From the NCBI RefSeq assembly GCF_023016155.1, contig NZ_JALKBG010000002.1, forward strand, positions 1-64,000: a stretch of DNA of 64,000 bases, in the 5' to 3' direction. The stretch is from Aliiroseovarius sp. F20344. Its GTDB lineage: Bacteria > Pseudomonadota > Alphaproteobacteria > Rhodobacterales > Rhodobacteraceae. The first letter of the stretch is position 1; each line of letters starts with the position of its first letter. Shown here in pieces: positions 25,326 through 32,732 of this stretch. Both the position numbers and the translations under genes were made by a program. The notes under the pieces are model-generated. The model was not told the origin of the DNA. It was given only the letters and a program-made list of their open reading frames with translations, and did no database searches.

Positions 25326-26501
25326 TTATGGACGCTCAAGGCACATGGCCACGCCCATACCGCCGCCGATGCAGAGGGTTGCAAGACCCTTCTTGGCGTC
25401 GCGGCGTTTCATCTCGAACAGAAGCGTATTCAGGATACGACAACCCGAGGCGCCGATGGGGTGACCAATGGCGATAGCACCGCCGTTGACGTTCACCACG
25501 TCCGGGTTCCAATCCATATCCTTGTTCACGGCGCAAGCCTGCGCGGCGAAGGCTTCGTTGGCCTCGACCAAATCCAGATCCTGAGCTTTCCAACCAGCCT
25601 TATCCAAAGCTTTGCCTGAGGCGTGAATTGGGCCGACACCCATGATCGAGGGGTCCAGACCAGCGGTCGCGTAGGACGCGATACGTGCCAGCGGCTCTAG
25701 CCCGCGTTTCTCGGCCTCATCAGCCGACATCAGCAGCACGGCAGCTGCGCCATCGTTGATGCCCGAGGCATTCGCGGCGGTGACGGAACCCTCTTTGGTG
25801 AAGGCCGGGCGCAGCTTCTGCATAGCTTCCATGGTGGCACCGTGACGGATGTATTCGTCTTGATCCACGACGATCTCACCCTTGCGTGTTTTCACTGTGA
25901 AGGGCACGATTTCGTCAGCAAATTTGCCAGCTTTCTGGGCGGCTTCCGCCTTATTTTGCGAGGCGACGGCGAATTCATCCTGCATCTCGCGGGTGATCTG
26001 CCACTGCTCGGCAACGTTCTCGGCTGTCTGGCCCATGTGGTAGCCGTTGAAGGCATCCCACAGACCATCTTTGATCATGCAGTCGATGAATTTCATATCG
26101 CCCATTTTGTGGCCAGCACGCAGATGCGCCACATGGGGGCTAAGGGTCATATTCTCTTGTCCGCCAGCCGCAACGATCGCTGCGTCGCCCAGCTGTACGT
26201 GCTGTGCACCCAACGCAACGGTGCGCAGACCAGAACCACAAACTTGGTTAATACCCCAAGCCGAAGCTTCTTTGGCGTAGCCCGCATTGATGTGGGCCTG
26301 ACGCGCTGGGTTTTGACCCTGACCAGCCTGAAGCACCTGACCCAAGATGGTCTCGCTGACCTCGGACGGGTCGATACCAGCGCGGGCGACGATTTCAGCC
26401 AAAACAGCGGCACCCAGATCATGGGCCGGGGTATTTGCGAACGACCCCGAGAAACTGCCGACTGCGGTCCGTGCAGCCGATACGATTACGACATTGGTCA
26501 T
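25326..26501 (-). CDS. phaA: acetyl-CoA acetyltransferase (beta-ketothiolase)
   Basis: A 391-residue biosynthetic thiolase that condenses two acetyl-CoA into acetoacetyl-CoA, the first step of PHB synthesis. The nucleophile Cys88 lies in [14 protein letters not shown], the [10 protein letters not shown] histidine and the [13 protein letters not shown] cysteine complete the triad. It stands just upstream of phbB with its own terminator. A CTGC-N3-GCAG site lies about 105 nt before its ATG. A second thiolase of the same length is at 57827-59002. Confidence 0.95.
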   Translation of the reverse strand: MTNVVIVSAARTAVGSFSGSFANTPAHDLGAAVLAEIVARAGIDPSEVSETILGQVLQAGQGQNPARQAHINAGYAKEASAWGINQVCGSGLRTVALGAQHVQLGDAAIVAAGGQENMTLSPHVAHLRAGHKMGDMKFIDCMIKDGLWDAFNGYHMGQTAENVAEQWQITREMQDEFAVASQNKAEAAQKAGKFADEIVPFTVKTRKGEIVVDQDEYIRHGATMEAMQKLRPAFTKEGSVTAANASGINDGAAAVLLMSADEAEKRGLEPLARIASYATAGLDPSIMGVGPIHASGKALDKAGWKAQDLDLVEANEAFAAQACAVNKDMDWNPDVVNVNGGAIAIGHPIGASGCRILNTLLFEMKRRDAKKGLATLCIGGGMGVAMCLERP

Positions 26502-26604
26502 GATGCTTCCTTTTCCTCCAGACTGACGAGTTGCGGCAGTCAGGATGCTTCGGATGTTTCCGAAACAGCCAGTTTACCGCAAGTTCATTGCTGGGCGCAT
26601 CCTG

Positions 26605-26619
26605 TGCTGCATTGCAGAG
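26605..26619. promoter_or_regulatory. TGC-rich motif upstream of phaA (PhaR-like site)
   Basis: TGCTGCATTGCAGAG contains CTGC-ATT-GCAG, the CTGC-N3-GCAG pattern described for PhaR of Paracoccus denitrificans. It lies in the 158-nt gap between the EAL gene and phaA. Confidence 0.5.
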
Positions 26620-26659
26620 AAAATCAAGCTTGGAGGTTGAATCGATCCAATTTGGGGGC

Positions 26660-27502
26660 CTATGCCGCCCTCCGCCAATAGGGATCAAGCGTCGGAACTC
26701 CGAAGTAGTATCCTTGCATGCAATCCACCCCAATCTGCGTTAGAAATGCAGCATCCTCGGCGCTTTCAACGCTTTCGGCGACGGTGAACATATCGAAATG
26801 CCGCGCGACCGACACAAGTGCCTGCGTAAGGATCTGGTTGTCAGGATCGCAGTGGATTCCCCGGATAAATTCGCCGTCGATCTTGATGATGTCGAAATAG
26901 AAATCCTTAAGATATTTGAAGGATGTATAGCCTGCCCCAAAGTCATCAAGGGCGAAGCTGATCCCATGCCCCTGCATTTCGGCCATGAAGACCTGAACCA
27001 GTTCTGGCATGGTGATCGCTGTACGCTCAGTAATCTCAAGAATAAGACGTTCCCCAAGATGCGGATCATCCTCAAGCCCGCGGTCGAGCACCTTCTTCCA
27101 ACCCGGGTATCCGATTGAGCGAGCGGACATGTTTATCGACAGCCTCAGGTTCGGTTCGGCCTGCAGCGCCTCAAGTCCCTTTTCCAGCGCCAAAGCGTCC
27201 AGCATGCGCCCAAGTTCCTGATCCTCGACTGCATCGATGAAGTCTTTTGCGGGAATCACCCGGCCATTTCGATCAAGAACGCGAACAAGCCCCTCGAAGA
27301 ACGCGCGGCGATCGGGCTGTGTGGTTTGAACCACCGGCTGAAACGCAAGCCTGACACGTTTTTTACGCAGCGCTTCGCGGACAAGGCCAATGGCATCTTT
27401 GTCGCGCATTCCGATAGCCGAGCTAAGGGGATCCCCCGCTGGTCCGGTGCCGCCATCGCCTGCAGGCCCATCTGGTGCTGTTTTGTTTCCGAAGTTAAAC
27501 AT
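26660..27502 (-). CDS. EAL-domain protein (cyclic-di-GMP phosphodiesterase)
   Basis: A 280-residue protein consisting of a 45-residue Gly/Pro-rich leader and a stand-alone EAL domain, without GGDEF, PAS or membrane segments. Metal and substrate residues can be seen: Glu70 in FFEGLVRV (EGL instead of EAL), Asn124 in NMSARS, Glu156 and Glu159 in LEITERT, Asp186-Asp187 in DDFGAGYTSF, Lys207 in IIKIDGEF, Glu243/Glu246 in AESVES, and QGYYFG. It should hydrolyse c-di-GMP in the cytosol. Followed by phaA on the same strand after 158 nt, probably a separate unit. Confidence 0.9.
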   Translation of the reverse strand: MFNFGNKTAPDGPAGDGGTGPAGDPLSSAIGMRDKDAIGLVREALRKKRVRLAFQPVVQTTQPDRRAFFEGLVRVLDRNGRVIPAKDFIDAVEDQELGRMLDALALEKGLEALQAEPNLRLSINMSARSIGYPGWKKVLDRGLEDDPHLGERLILEITERTAITMPELVQVFMAEMQGHGISFALDDFGAGYTSFKYLKDFYFDIIKIDGEFIRGIHCDPDNQILTQALVSVARHFDMFTVAESVESAEDAAFLTQIGVDCMQGYYFGVPTLDPYWRRAA

Positions 27503-27599
27503 AGCCTCGCCTTTGCTGACACAAGCCCATCTGTGGCGAATCTATGCTAACGATAGGTAAATTGGACAAATTGCTTAAAATTCGATGGGATCGACCATT

Positions 27600-28184
27600 A
27601 TGACCTCTTCCACGCCTGCTGGGCCTGACCTGCACCGCTGCCCTTGGTGTTCTTCTGAGCCGATTTATCAGGAATATCATGACCTTGAGTGGGGCGTTCC
27701 CGAATGGGATGGGCGCGCGCTTTGGGAAAAGCTGATCCTTGACGGATTTCAGGCCGGGCTGAGCTGGCTCACAATCCTTAAAAAGCGAGATAACTTTCGC
27801 GCTGCATTCGAAGGCTTCGATCCGGAGCGTATCGCAACTTGGGGTGACGCCGAGGTTGAACGTTTGCTTCTAGATAGGGGAATTATTCGCCACCGCGGAA
27901 AAATCGCCGCCACAATCACCAATGCAAAGGCTTATCTGGATCTGGGTGGGGCCGATGCGTTTCGTGACATGATGTGGGGATATGTCGACGGGGCGCCTTT
28001 GAATGGCAAGTACGAGACACAAGAGGACGTGCCAACTATGTCTCCTTTGTCCACACAGATTTCAAAAGATCTGAAGAAAGCGGGGTTCAAATTCTGTGGG
28101 CCAACCATCGTCTACGCGTGGATGGAGGCCAGCGGGCTTTTCAACAACCATTTGGTCAGCTGCCACCGCCACGATCAGGTTTAA
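27600..28184 (+). CDS. tag: DNA-3-methyladenine glycosylase I
   Basis: A 194-residue Tag enzyme that excises 3-methyladenine from DNA. The zinc ligands are in HRCPWC (Cys14), the EYHDLEWG segment, and the C-terminal HLVSCHRH; the DGFQAGLSWLTIL helix and the catalytic YHDLEWG region are typical. ATG 27600 is chosen over ATG 27585, which lacks a ribosome-binding site. Its last 4 nt overlap the end of the converging transglycosylase gene. Confidence 0.93.
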   Translation: MTSSTPAGPDLHRCPWCSSEPIYQEYHDLEWGVPEWDGRALWEKLILDGFQAGLSWLTILKKRDNFRAAFEGFDPERIATWGDAEVERLLLDRGIIRHRGKIAATITNAKAYLDLGGADAFRDMMWGYVDGAPLNGKYETQEDVPTMSPLSTQISKDLKKAGFKFCGPTIVYAWMEASGLFNNHLVSCHRHDQV

Positions 28185-29383
28185 AGAAGCCCGGCCAGAA
28201 GTTGGGTACTGGGTACGCCTGTCACGGGCATCCCTTGCGATTGTTCATAGGCGCGAATGGCGGCGCGGCCTTTTTCGCCGATGACACCGTCAGGTCGTCC
28301 GGCTTTGAAGCCAAGATCGTTCAATCGTTTTTGCAACGCTTGTCGTTCCTTGGCGCTCATACCCCACGGCTTTTTGGGATAGCTTGCCTGGATCGTGCGA
28401 CCACCGGCCAAACGATCAGACAAATGCCCCACGCCAATCACATAACTGTCTGCGTAGTTGTAAGTTTTGAGCACATGAAAGTTCTGGAAGATCATGAAGA
28501 TAGGCCCAGTGGGTCCCGCTGGCAAAATCAACGCACCACTTTCCGACCCAGAATAAGCACGTCCCTTCACATCCGTGACGCCAAGCTTTCCCCAGTCTCG
28601 CAAACGGCGCGTGTAGACCCGCCCCGTCAGCGCCAGATCAAATCCCTTGGGCAAAAGTGCTTCGATTGCCCAAGGCTGACCCTGCTGCCATCCCTTAGCC
28701 TGCAGATAGGCGGCGGTCGAGGCCAGCGCGTCCGTTGGATCGTCTGACCAGATGTCGCGCGCACCATCCCGGTTGAAGTCCTCGGCATGGATTAAATAAG
28801 AGCTGGGCATGAACTGGGTATGTCCCATAGCACCTGCATATGACCCATTCATGCGCGATGGGGATACATCGCCCGATGACAGGATCTGAAGTGCCGCAAT
28901 AAGCTCGGCTTCGAACAAGTCCCGTCGCCGACCTTCATAGGCAAGCGTCGCCAAAGTGGACAAAACGGGTGTGGACCCACGCACTGCACCAAAGCTGCTT
29001 TCCATACCCCAGATCGCAACGATAACTTCTTTTGGAACGCCATATTTGCGCTCAATCTTCCGCAAAAGCGTCGGGTATCGCGACAGTACGATTTGACCAC
29101 CTTTGATGCGCTGAGGGGACGCCGCCGACTTGATATAGTCCTGCAAACTGCGCGCGGTTTCAGCGGGGCGTCGGTCGGACTTGATCACCGAAGACAAGAA
29201 CTTCGCTTTTCCTAGAGCCTTCAAAGCCTCGTTGCTGACTCCGGTCGCGCGCGCTTTGGCCGAGAACTCTGTCAGCCAACCAGCAAAGCCACTGTCTGCC
29301 AGCACCTTCCCTGGTGCAACAGCAGCGACAGCCATTAAAGACATGGCTGCTCTGCGATCAAATTGGGCTGATGATTGGGGCAT
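28181..29383 (-). CDS. lytic murein transglycosylase, MltB family, with peptidoglycan-binding domain
   Basis: A 400-residue exported protein. An N-terminal signal with a twin Arg (DRRAAMSLMAVAAVAPGKVLA) precedes a MltB-type catalytic domain with Glu128 in WGMESSFGA, AMGHTQFMPSSY, and DIWSDDPTDALASTAAYL; residues about 335-400 form a PG_binding_1 domain (RQALQKRLNDLGFKAGRPDGVIG). It would cleave the glycan strand to 1,6-anhydromuramic ends in the periplasm. No lipobox, so it is soluble rather than a lipoprotein, unlike E. coli MltB. Confidence 0.92.
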   Translation of the reverse strand: MPQSSAQFDRRAAMSLMAVAAVAPGKVLADSGFAGWLTEFSAKARATGVSNEALKALGKAKFLSSVIKSDRRPAETARSLQDYIKSAASPQRIKGGQIVLSRYPTLLRKIERKYGVPKEVIVAIWGMESSFGAVRGSTPVLSTLATLAYEGRRRDLFEAELIAALQILSSGDVSPSRMNGSYAGAMGHTQFMPSSYLIHAEDFNRDGARDIWSDDPTDALASTAAYLQAKGWQQGQPWAIEALLPKGFDLALTGRVYTRRLRDWGKLGVTDVKGRAYSGSESGALILPAGPTGPIFMIFQNFHVLKTYNYADSYVIGVGHLSDRLAGGRTIQASYPKKPWGMSAKERQALQKRLNDLGFKAGRPDGVIGEKGRAAIRAYEQSQGMPVTGVPSTQLLAGLL

Positions 29384-29481
29384 GCGGGCTCCTGTTCACG
29401 GCTATTCGCGCAGTTCACTCTAGGGGCCGGGCGGCGTGGCTCAAAGGCAAACTGCCGCGATCGGCAAATCCATGCCGTGCA

Positions 29482-29503
29482 GGGGCAATTGCACCCTTGC
29501 CCC
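29482..29503. promoter_or_regulatory. inverted repeat over the argH -35 region
   Basis: GGGGCAA (29482-29488) and TTGCCCC (29497-29503) form a perfect 7-nt inverted repeat with an 8-nt spacer that contains the proposed -35 box. Possible operator; the factor is unknown. Confidence 0.4.
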
Positions 29504-29517
29504 GGGCCGCGTATAGC
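29489..29517 (+). promoter_or_regulatory. putative argH promoter
   Basis: TTGCAC (29489-29494), 17 nt, then TATAGC (29512-29517). Each hexamer matches 4 of 6 consensus positions. The -10 ends 35 nt before the argH ATG. Confidence 0.5.
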
Positions 29518-29552
29518 ATGCGGGAACAGTACTAAGTCCTGAAAGGCAGATC

Positions 29553-30950
29553 ATGAGCGACGACACGAAATCCGCGAATGAAATGTGGGGCGGCCGCTTC
29601 TCGGCTGGTCCCGATGCGATCATGGAAGCGATCAACGCCTCGATCGGCTATGATCAGCGCATGGCGCGACAGGACATCGAAGGCTCACGCGCGCACGCTG
29701 CCATGCTGGCTGCAACGGGCGTAATTACCGACGAGGATGCAAAGGTCATTCGTGAAGGCCTGCTGACGGTGCTGGCCGAGATTGAAGCGGGAGACTTCGC
29801 CTTCTCGACCGCGCTGGAAGACATCCACATGAATGTAGAGGCTCGGCTGAAAGAGATCGTCGGCGAACCCGCTGGACGCTTGCACACCGGCCGGTCGCGC
29901 AATGATCAGGTCGCCACGGATTTCCGCCTTTGGGTTCGCGATCAGATGGACGCCGCCATTTCCGGGTTAGATGCTCTAATCCGCGCTCTTCTGGGTCAGG
30001 CCGAGGCCGGTGCCGATTGGGTCATGCCCGGCTTCACTCACCTGCAAACCGCACAGCCAGTCACATGGGGCCACCACATGATGGCCTATGTCGAGATGTT
30101 TGGCCGTGACATGTCGCGCTTCCGCGATGCACGTGCCCGGATGAACGAAAGCCCATTGGGAGCAGCGGCGCTGGCGGGGACCTCGTTCCCAATTGATCGC
30201 CACATGACCGCAGAAGCACTTGGCTTTGATCGCCCGGCCGCGAACTCGCTGGATGCTGTGGCGGATCGCGATTTCGCATTGGAGTTTCTGTCGTCAGCCA
30301 CCATCTGTGCCATGCACCTGTCACGCTTCGCCGAGGAGCTGGTGATCTGGTCCTCTGCTCAGTTCCGTTTCGTACGCATGTCGGACAAATGGTCGACTGG
30401 TTCATCGATCATGCCGCAAAAGCGCAACCCCGATGCCGCCGAGCTGATCCGCGCCAAAATCGGCCGGATCATGGGCGCTAATATCGGGCTCATGACTGTG
30501 ATGAAGGGTCTTCCGCTGACCTATTCTAAGGACATGCAGGAAGACAAAGAACAAGTCTTTGACGCTGCTGACAACCTGATGCTGGCTCTGGCCGCGATGA
30601 CCGGGATGGTTTCGGACATGACCGCAAACACCGAAAGCCTTGAAGCCGCGGCCTCATCCGGCTTTTCAACCGCGACCGATCTGGCCGACTGGTGCGTGCG
30701 TGCGCTGAACATGCCGTTCCGCGATGCCCACCACGTGACCGGATCACTTGTTGCAATGGCCGAGAACCGTGGCTGCGACCTGCCTGACTTGTCTCTAGAG
30801 GACATGCAGTCGGTAAACGCACAAATCACCGAGGAAGTCTTCGGCGTGCTGGGTGTCCACAACTCGGTCGCGTCACGCACCAGCTATGGCGGCACTGCGC
30901 CCAGCGAAGTGCGCAAACAGATCGCTCGCTGGAAAGAGGTGCTGGCATGA
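29553..30950 (+). CDS. argH: argininosuccinate lyase
   Basis: A 465-residue fumarase/aspartase-superfamily enzyme that splits argininosuccinate to arginine and fumarate, the last step of arginine synthesis. Starts [21 protein letters not shown]; the [17 protein letters not shown] and [14 protein letters not shown] segments and the signature [15 protein letters not shown] are intact. AAAGG lies before the ATG. It is followed without gap by a 38-residue lipoprotein gene, a neighbourhood that recurs in Rhodobacterales. Confidence 0.97.
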   Translation: MSDDTKSANEMWGGRFSAGPDAIMEAINASIGYDQRMARQDIEGSRAHAAMLAATGVITDEDAKVIREGLLTVLAEIEAGDFAFSTALEDIHMNVEARLKEIVGEPAGRLHTGRSRNDQVATDFRLWVRDQMDAAISGLDALIRALLGQAEAGADWVMPGFTHLQTAQPVTWGHHMMAYVEMFGRDMSRFRDARARMNESPLGAAALAGTSFPIDRHMTAEALGFDRPAANSLDAVADRDFALEFLSSATICAMHLSRFAEELVIWSSAQFRFVRMSDKWSTGSSIMPQKRNPDAAELIRAKIGRIMGANIGLMTVMKGLPLTYSKDMQEDKEQVFDAADNLMLALAAMTGMVSDMTANTESLEAAASSGFSTATDLADWCVRALNMPFRDAHHVTGSLVAMAENRGCDLPDLSLEDMQSVNAQITEEVFGVLGVHNSVASRTSYGGTAPSEVRKQIARWKEVLA

Positions 30951-31063
30951 TCCGCGCATTTCTGATCACCGCAATCTTGGGCCTTGCTGCCTGTGGCGCG
31001 GACGGAGAACCCATTCGCCCTGGCAGCCCCGAAGACGTCGCCGCACAAGAGGCAAGCGGTTGA
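30947..31063 (+). CDS. small lipoprotein
   Basis: A 38-residue peptide beginning [21 protein letters not shown]. The lipobox LGLAAC gives cleavage before Cys16, leaving a mature peptide of only 23 residues rich in Pro, Ala and Glu. The ATG overlaps the argH stop (ATGA), and the TGA overlaps the TTG of the next gene. Role unknown. Small lipoproteins at this place are common in the group, so I take it as real. Confidence 0.7.
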   Translation: MIRAFLITAILGLAACGADGEPIRPGSPEDVAAQEASG

Positions 31064-31386
31064 GCGCGACCAGCCCCTCCGTGCGCAAGCTCTATCTTGT
31101 GCTTGCAGTTATTGGTGCCATCGCGCCCTATGCCTATTTCATCGCGTTCTTCGCCCAAAACGGGCTGGAACTTCAGGCGCTTTATACCGCGTGGGGTGCA
31201 AATCTGGCCACCAAGGGTCTGGGTATGGACCTGCTCTTCTCAGCCATCGCTTTGACGATCTGGATTGTAATCGAAACGTTGGCCAACCGGAACTGGCCAG
31301 CGCTTTGGGCCATCCCGGCAACGTTCCTGATCGGCGTCAGTTGCGGGCTTCCACTTTATCTTTTCCTGCGCTCCCGACCCGTCTAG
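31060..31386 (+). CDS. DUF2834 membrane protein
   Basis: A 108-residue protein with three hydrophobic segments (about 10-30, 45-70, 80-102) and the DUF2834 pattern KLYLVLAVIGAIAPYAYFIAFF followed by AFFAQNGLEL and LFSAIALTIW. Function unknown. The only reasonable start is TTG 31060, which overlaps the lipoprotein stop (TTGA) and so depends on coupled translation. It precedes lysA. Confidence 0.75.
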   Translation: MSATSPSVRKLYLVLAVIGAIAPYAYFIAFFAQNGLELQALYTAWGANLATKGLGMDLLFSAIALTIWIVIETLANRNWPALWAIPATFLIGVSCGLPLYLFLRSRPV

Positions 31387-31450
31387 GCAATTGCCAGCGC
31401 GGTCCGCTTCCTTTAGGGCATCCTGAAAGCGCTGACAGATGAGGCCCAAG

Positions 31451-32716
31451 ATGGACCATTTCCTTTACCAAGACGGTGTTTTGCATGCCGAAGATGTGTC
31501 GATCCAAGAGATCGCCGCAGAAGTTGGCACGCCCTTCTATGTCTATTCCGCCGCGACGCTGAAACGTCACATTGGCCTGTTCAACGAGGCGCTTGGCTGG
31601 GCGGATCACCTTGTGTGTTTCGCAGTGAAATCGAACTCGAACCTCGCGGTCCTGAAGCTGTTGGGCGAGATGGGTGCCGGCATGGATGTGGTCTCGGGTG
31701 GCGAATACCGCCGCGCGATTGCTGCTGGTGTGCCGGGCGACCGCATCGTATTCTCCGGCGTCGGCAAAACGCGCGAAGAAATGCGTCTGGCGCTGACCGA
31801 CGGCATCCGCCAGTTCAATTTGGAAAGCGAACCGGAAATGCGAGTTCTGTCAGAAGTCGCCACCGAAATGGGTGTCGTAGCCCCAGTCACCGTGCGCGTG
31901 AACCCGGATGTGGATGCGAAAACGCACGCGAAGATATCGACCGGGAAATCGGAAAACAAGTTCGGCATTCCCATCACTCGCGCGCGCGAGGTCTATGCAG
32001 AAATCGCATCCCTGCCCGGCCTGAAAGCCGTCGGCATCGACGTGCACATCGGCTCGCAGCTGACCGAGCTCGAACCCTTCCGCCAAGCCTATCAAAAGGT
32101 CGCCGAGCTGACCGAAGCGCTGCGCGCAGACGGGCACGACATCACGCGTCTGGATTTGGGCGGCGGTTTGGGCATCCCTTACGAACGTTCAAACGAAGCG
32201 CCGCCCTTGCCCATCGAATATGGGCAGATGGTCAAGGAAACCGTCGGGCATTTGGGTTGCGAAATCGAGATCGAGCCGGGCCGTCTGGTATCCGGCAATG
32301 CAGGGATCATGGTCACCTCGGTCATCTATGTGAAAGAGGGCGAAGGGCAGGATTTCCTGATCGTCGACGCCGCGATGAACGACCTTGTGCGTCCTGCCAT
32401 GTACGAAGCACATCACGATATCATCCCGGTGGTTGAAAACGCCCCCGGCGAGGAAAAGTCGCGTTATGACATTGTCGGTCCGATTTGCGAAACTGGCGAC
32501 ACCTTCGCCAAAGGCCGTGATTTGGACAGCTTGAAACCAGATGACCTGATCGCCTTCCGGTCCGCTGGGGCATACGGCGCGGTGATGGCGTCCGAGTACA
32601 ACTCGCGCCCTTTGATCCCCGAAGTACTGGTGATGGGCGATCAATATGCTGTCATCCGCGCACGTCCCACCTATGAAGAGATGCTGGGACGCGATACCAT
32701 TCCAGAATGGCTGTGA
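31451..32716 (+). CDS. lysA: diaminopimelate decarboxylase
   Basis: A 421-residue fold-III PLP enzyme that decarboxylates meso-diaminopimelate to lysine. The PLP lysine is Lys60 in VCFAVKSNSNLAVL; GMDVVSGGEYRRA, HIGSQLTELEPF, the phosphate-binding LGGGLGIPY and the CETGDTFAKGRDL motif with its catalytic Cys are all present. ATG 31451 has GAGG 6 nt before it; ATG 31439 has none. The TIGR02302 gene follows after 16 nt. Confidence 0.96.
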   Translation: MDHFLYQDGVLHAEDVSIQEIAAEVGTPFYVYSAATLKRHIGLFNEALGWADHLVCFAVKSNSNLAVLKLLGEMGAGMDVVSGGEYRRAIAAGVPGDRIVFSGVGKTREEMRLALTDGIRQFNLESEPEMRVLSEVATEMGVVAPVTVRVNPDVDAKTHAKISTGKSENKFGIPITRAREVYAEIASLPGLKAVGIDVHIGSQLTELEPFRQAYQKVAELTEALRADGHDITRLDLGGGLGIPYERSNEAPPLPIEYGQMVKETVGHLGCEIEIEPGRLVSGNAGIMVTSVIYVKEGEGQDFLIVDAAMNDLVRPAMYEAHHDIIPVVENAPGEEKSRYDIVGPICETGDTFAKGRDLDSLKPDDLIAFRSAGAYGAVMASEYNSRPLIPEVLVMGDQYAVIRARPTYEEMLGRDTIPEWL

Positions 32717-32732
32717 TACTTCCACGGGTCCG

